DNA of 64,000 nucleotides. It comes from Chelatococcus reniformis. Lineage in GTDB: Bacteria; Pseudomonadota; Alphaproteobacteria; Rhizobiales; Beijerinckiaceae. The stretch lies in NCBI RefSeq assembly GCF_014640075.1, contig NZ_BMGG01000006.1, forward strand, positions 454,284-518,283, given 5' to 3'. The position numbers and the translations under genes are program-made. Below the pieces are notes generated by a model. The model was given only the letters and a program-made list of their open reading frames with translations. It was not told the origin of the DNA and searched no databases. Of this stretch, positions 61,640 through 64,000 are shown one piece after another. The number at the start of each line of letters is the position of its first letter. The stretch's first letter is position 1.

Positions 61640-62554
61640 ATGATCACCCGCAGGAGATTCATCGAAGCTGCTACCGCCTGCGGTGCGGCCTTCGCCCTGC
61701 CGGCCCCTGCGCCGGCCGCGACGCCCGCGCCGATGGCGCGCGCGATCCCCTCGTCGGGCGAACGGATCCCCGCGGTCGGGCTCGGCACCTGGATCACCTT
61801 CAACGTCGGCGACGATGCCGCGCTGCGCGACGAATGCACGGGCGTGATGGCAGCCTTCTTCCAGGCGGGCGGCCGCCTGATCGATTCATCGCCCATGTAC
61901 GGCTCGTCACAGCCGGTGATCGGCTATGGGCTGGGCAAGCTCGGCCGGCCCGCAGCCCTGTTCTCCGCCGAAAAGGTCTGGACGTCGTCGCCGGCGCACG
62001 GGGCGCAGCAGATCGAGCAATCGCGGCGCCTCTGGGGCGTGGAGCGCTTCGACCTCGTGCAGGTCCACAACCTGCTCGCCTGGGAGGCGCATCTGGAAAC
62101 GCTGTTCGCCATGAAGGCGGAGGGGCGGCTCCGCTATGTCGGTATCACCACATCGGAGGGGCGCCGGCACGAGCTTTTCGAGGAGATCATGCGCCGCCAT
62201 CCGCTCGACTTCGTGCAGCTCACCTACAACATCGTCGACCGGGAGGCGGAGCAGCGGCTGTTGCCGCTGGCGGCCGAACGCGGCACGGCCGTCATCGTCA
62301 ACAGGCCTTTCCGCCAGGGCGCGCTCACGCGCAAGCTCGCGCACCAGCCGCTGCCGGGCTGGGCCACCGAGATCGGCGCCGGCAGCTGGGCACAGGTCCT
62401 GCTGAAGTTCATCCTCGCCCATCCGGCGGTCACCGTCGCCATCCCCGCGACGAGCCGCATCGACCACGTGCGCGAAAATGTGGCGGCCGCGGCCGACCCC
62501 CTGCCAGATGCCGCCCTGCGGCAGCGGATGGCAGCGCACGTGCGGACCCTCTGA
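61640..62554 (+). CDS. Tat-exported aldo/keto reductase
   Basis: A 304-aa AKR-fold protein. An N-terminal twin-arginine signal is visible (MITRRRFIEAATACGAAFAL), unusual for a cytoplasmic NADPH enzyme family and implying export. The barrel keeps the tetrad-like motif sites: D in LIDSSPMYG with Y, K in AEKVW, H in VQVHNLL. The C-terminal WAQVLLKFILAHPAVTVAIPATSRIDHV is the usual AKR cofactor region. An oxidoreductase in the periplasm lacks NADPH, so either the cofactor is bound before export or the role has changed. Coupled to the DUF6064 gene by TGATG. Confidence 0.85.
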   Translation: MITRRRFIEAATACGAAFALPAPAPAATPAPMARAIPSSGERIPAVGLGTWITFNVGDDAALRDECTGVMAAFFQAGGRLIDSSPMYGSSQPVIGYGLGKLGRPAALFSAEKVWTSSPAHGAQQIEQSRRLWGVERFDLVQVHNLLAWEAHLETLFAMKAEGRLRYVGITTSEGRRHELFEEIMRRHPLDFVQLTYNIVDREAEQRLLPLAAERGTAVIVNRPFRQGALTRKLAHQPLPGWATEIGAGSWAQVLLKFILAHPAVTVAIPATSRIDHVRENVAAAADPLPDAALRQRMAAHVRTL

Positions 62555-63225
62555 TGTCGGAATGGTGGACGTACCGGCTGGAGAGCTTCCTGCTGTTCTC
62601 GCCACGCGTCTATTGGCGCATGTTCGAGCTGCACAACGCCGCCCTCTGGCCGCTGCAGCTCGCGACCCTCGCTTCCGGCGTCGTCATCGTCCTTCTCGTT
62701 CTCCGCCGGGCGCCGGGACATGGCACCTGGATCGGGCTCATTCTCGGTGTGCTGTGGGCTTGCGTCGGTTGGTCATTCCTGTGGAACCGCTATGCGGGGA
62801 TCAACTGGGCGGCCCTCTATGTCGCGCCGGCCTTCGGCTTGCAGGGGCTGCTGCTGGCTGCCGCCGGCGCCAGCGGAGGTCTTGCCTGCGACCGGCGGGA
62901 CGTCACCGGTCGCCTCGGCCTGCTGCTCGTGGCGAGCGGCCTCGCCTATCCGCTGCTGGCGCCGCTTCTGGGACGGCCCTGGATTAGCGCGGAGGTCTTC
63001 GGCGTCGCCCCGGACCCGACCGCGATCGCAACGCTCGGCCTCCTCGTCGCGGCCGGTGGACGGTGGCAGCCGCTGCTGTGTCCGATTCCACTGTCGTGGC
63101 TGCTGCTCAGCGGCCTCACCCTGCGCACCATGGGCGAGGGGCAGGCCCTGGTGCCGCTCGCGGCGGCGGGAACGGCTGTCGCCCTCCTGATCCTGCGCCG
63201 CGCACCGAGCTCAACGCCCGCCTGA
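62554..63225 (+). CDS. DUF6064 membrane protein
   Basis: A 223-aa protein with about six hydrophobic helices. The N-terminus MSEWWTYRLESFLLFSPRVYWRMFELHNAALWPLQL is the family hallmark. Function unknown. The ATG at 62554 shares a base with the stop of the Tat-exported AKR gene (TGATG), so the two are co-translated. Confidence 0.87.
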   Translation: MSEWWTYRLESFLLFSPRVYWRMFELHNAALWPLQLATLASGVVIVLLVLRRAPGHGTWIGLILGVLWACVGWSFLWNRYAGINWAALYVAPAFGLQGLLLAAAGASGGLACDRRDVTGRLGLLLVASGLAYPLLAPLLGRPWISAEVFGVAPDPTAIATLGLLVAAGGRWQPLLCPIPLSWLLLSGLTLRTMGEGQALVPLAAAGTAVALLILRRAPSSTPA

Positions 63226-63409
63226 TCCGGGCGGAGAAATACGCATCTCGAGAAACGTCGGGTACCGTTACTGGCCACCCGGCGCCGATGAGGCCGGACG
63301 ATATCTGGCGCTTGGCCGCAAGCCGCTTGCCCGCCGACGATCGCTGGATCAACGCGGAGAACATCGAAAAGTCGCCGGCGGCTACATCATCCAAAGTGAG
63401 GAGTTCGTC

Positions 63410-63805
63410 ATGCTCGACCACATCTTTCTCTCGGTCAGCAACATCGATTGCTCGGTCGAATTCTATAGGAAAGCGCTTGCGCCGCTCGGCATCACCGACC
63501 GTCTGGACTACGATGGAAGGGATGGTCCGCCCGGGCATCCCGACCTGAAGGGCTTCGGCGCCAACGGGCGCATGGTCTTCTGGCTGAAGCAGGGCTCGGT
63601 CGAGGGCCGTGCCGTCCACGTAGGCTTCGTGGCGAGCGGCAGCGCCGCCGTCGACGCGGCCTACGCCGCGGCCATGGCTGCCGGAGCAACCGACAACGGC
63701 CCGCCCGGCGCCCGGCTGCATTACGATCCGCGCTACTACGCGGCCAACGTCCTCGACCCCGATGGTTACAGCCTCGAGTTCGTCCACAAGAGCTGGCAGC
63801 GCTGA
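63410..63805 (+). CDS. VOC-family (glyoxalase-like) protein
   Basis: A 131-aa single-module VOC protein (MLDHIFLSVSNIDCSVEFYRKALAPLGI, ending VLDPDGYSLEFVHKSWQR). H4 and E126 positions of the metal site appear kept (DHIFLSV and LEFVHK). Substrate unknown. The preceding about 185 bases contain AGTGAGGAG before the ATG and no other gene. The gene lies directly upstream of the IS3-family element at the right edge. Confidence 0.88.
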   Translation: MLDHIFLSVSNIDCSVEFYRKALAPLGITDRLDYDGRDGPPGHPDLKGFGANGRMVFWLKQGSVEGRAVHVGFVASGSAAVDAAYAAAMAAGATDNGPPGARLHYDPRYYAANVLDPDGYSLEFVHKSWQR

Positions 63806-63965
63806 CCATCTACTTCGGATAATACCATTAGAAATCCGCCGCGAAGCGCGCGCGAGCGGTCGCGGCGGTGGGACCGGCCTATGCAGCGGCGTGGTCGCCC
63901 TGACGTGAGCCCCTGAAACTCCTCCACGGATAGTTAGAGTCCGCCCCAGCACGAGGGACGGACGG

Positions 63966-64000
63966 ATGAAGAAGTCACGGTTCACGGAAGAGCAGATCAT
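63966..64000 (+). mobile_element. Start of IS3-family transposase (orfA), cut by window edge
   Basis: The final 35 bases encode MKKSRFTEEQII, a common opening of IS3-family OrfA proteins (helix-turn-helix regulator/fusion partner of the transposase). The ATG at 63966 is preceded by GGGACGGACGG and, further left (about 63910-63950), by sequence that probably includes the left inverted repeat. The element continues beyond the window. The exact IS subgroup and end cannot be fixed from this fragment. Confidence 0.8.

Noticed and set aside
1..64000. Selenoprotein genes with in-frame TGA inside the window
   Set aside because: None was noticed: recognised genes end at normal positions and keep cysteine at redox sites. 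Formate dehydrogenase, the expected client, is presumably outside the window.

Overview
The window is a gene-dense, high-GC chromosomal segment of an alphaproteobacterium, most likely a soil or water member of the Hyphomicrobiales (Rhizobiales). The evidence is the GC-rich codon use, the many LysR, MarR and TetR regulators paired with oxidoreductases, and a roughly 105-bp palindromic intergenic element of a type I associate with that order. Genus is not resolvable here. No rRNA, CRISPR array or prophage was seen. The right edge cuts into an IS3-family insertion sequence.

Layout. (1) 1-3.9 kb: a selenocysteine operon, selA (5'-truncated), a Sel1-repeat gene, selB and tRNA-Sec, all overlapping; selC lies in frame inside the 3' end of selB. 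(2) 4-6.9 kb: glycogen debranching enzyme glgX and a convergent SDR. (3) 7-11.7 kb: redox block with a DipZ-like thiol protein, ohr/ohrR divergent around palindromic operators, a type II NADH dehydrogenase and an AhpD-like protein. (4) 12.2-14.0 kb: an orphan branched-chain amino-acid-type binding protein and an AAC(3)-I-like acetyltransferase. (5) 14.3-23.5 kb: an organosulfur scavenging operon with two flavin-dependent (DszA/SnaA/NtaA-type) monooxygenases, an SfnB/DszC-like flavoprotein and a complete dipeptide-type ABC transporter whose two ATPases are fused. (6) 23.6-28.7 kb: a ClC channel with a possible coupled 44-aa peptide, a divergent MarR regulator, and a catDE-like DoxX plus ring-cleavage dioxygenase pair followed by LysR. 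(7) 28.8-42.5 kb: a class III nucleotide cyclase, a TPR/winged-helix protein with a small beta-propeller, an AhpD-like protein, a TetR/quinone reductase pair with two matching operators, a KdpD-like sensor fragment, a methyltransferase, a Tat-exported hydrolase, two LysR/SDR divergent pairs, and denD (D-erythronate dehydrogenase). (8) 42.5-53.0 kb: YdeI-like and LysE-like genes, then an unrecognised locus: a 1284-aa multidomain protein, a 485-aa proline-linked protein with a possible nuclease core, and a polytopic membrane protein, facing three overlapping genes for membrane-anchored periplasmic proteins. (9) 53.2-64 kb: two DUF1801 genes around an AraC/VOC pair, clade II catalase katE, an HscC-type Hsp70 with an HPD-less J-like membrane protein and a DUF805 protein, a Tat-exported aldo/keto reductase with a DUF6064 protein, a VOC protein, and the IS3 end.

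Themes are oxidative and electrophile stress (ohr, katE, catDE-like, quinone reductase, AhpD-like proteins) and nutrient scavenging (organosulfur, erythronate). The most novel part is the 44.3-53.0 kb locus. Other points of interest are selC inside selB, and the repeat whose first bases supply the upstream stop codon in all three copies seen.
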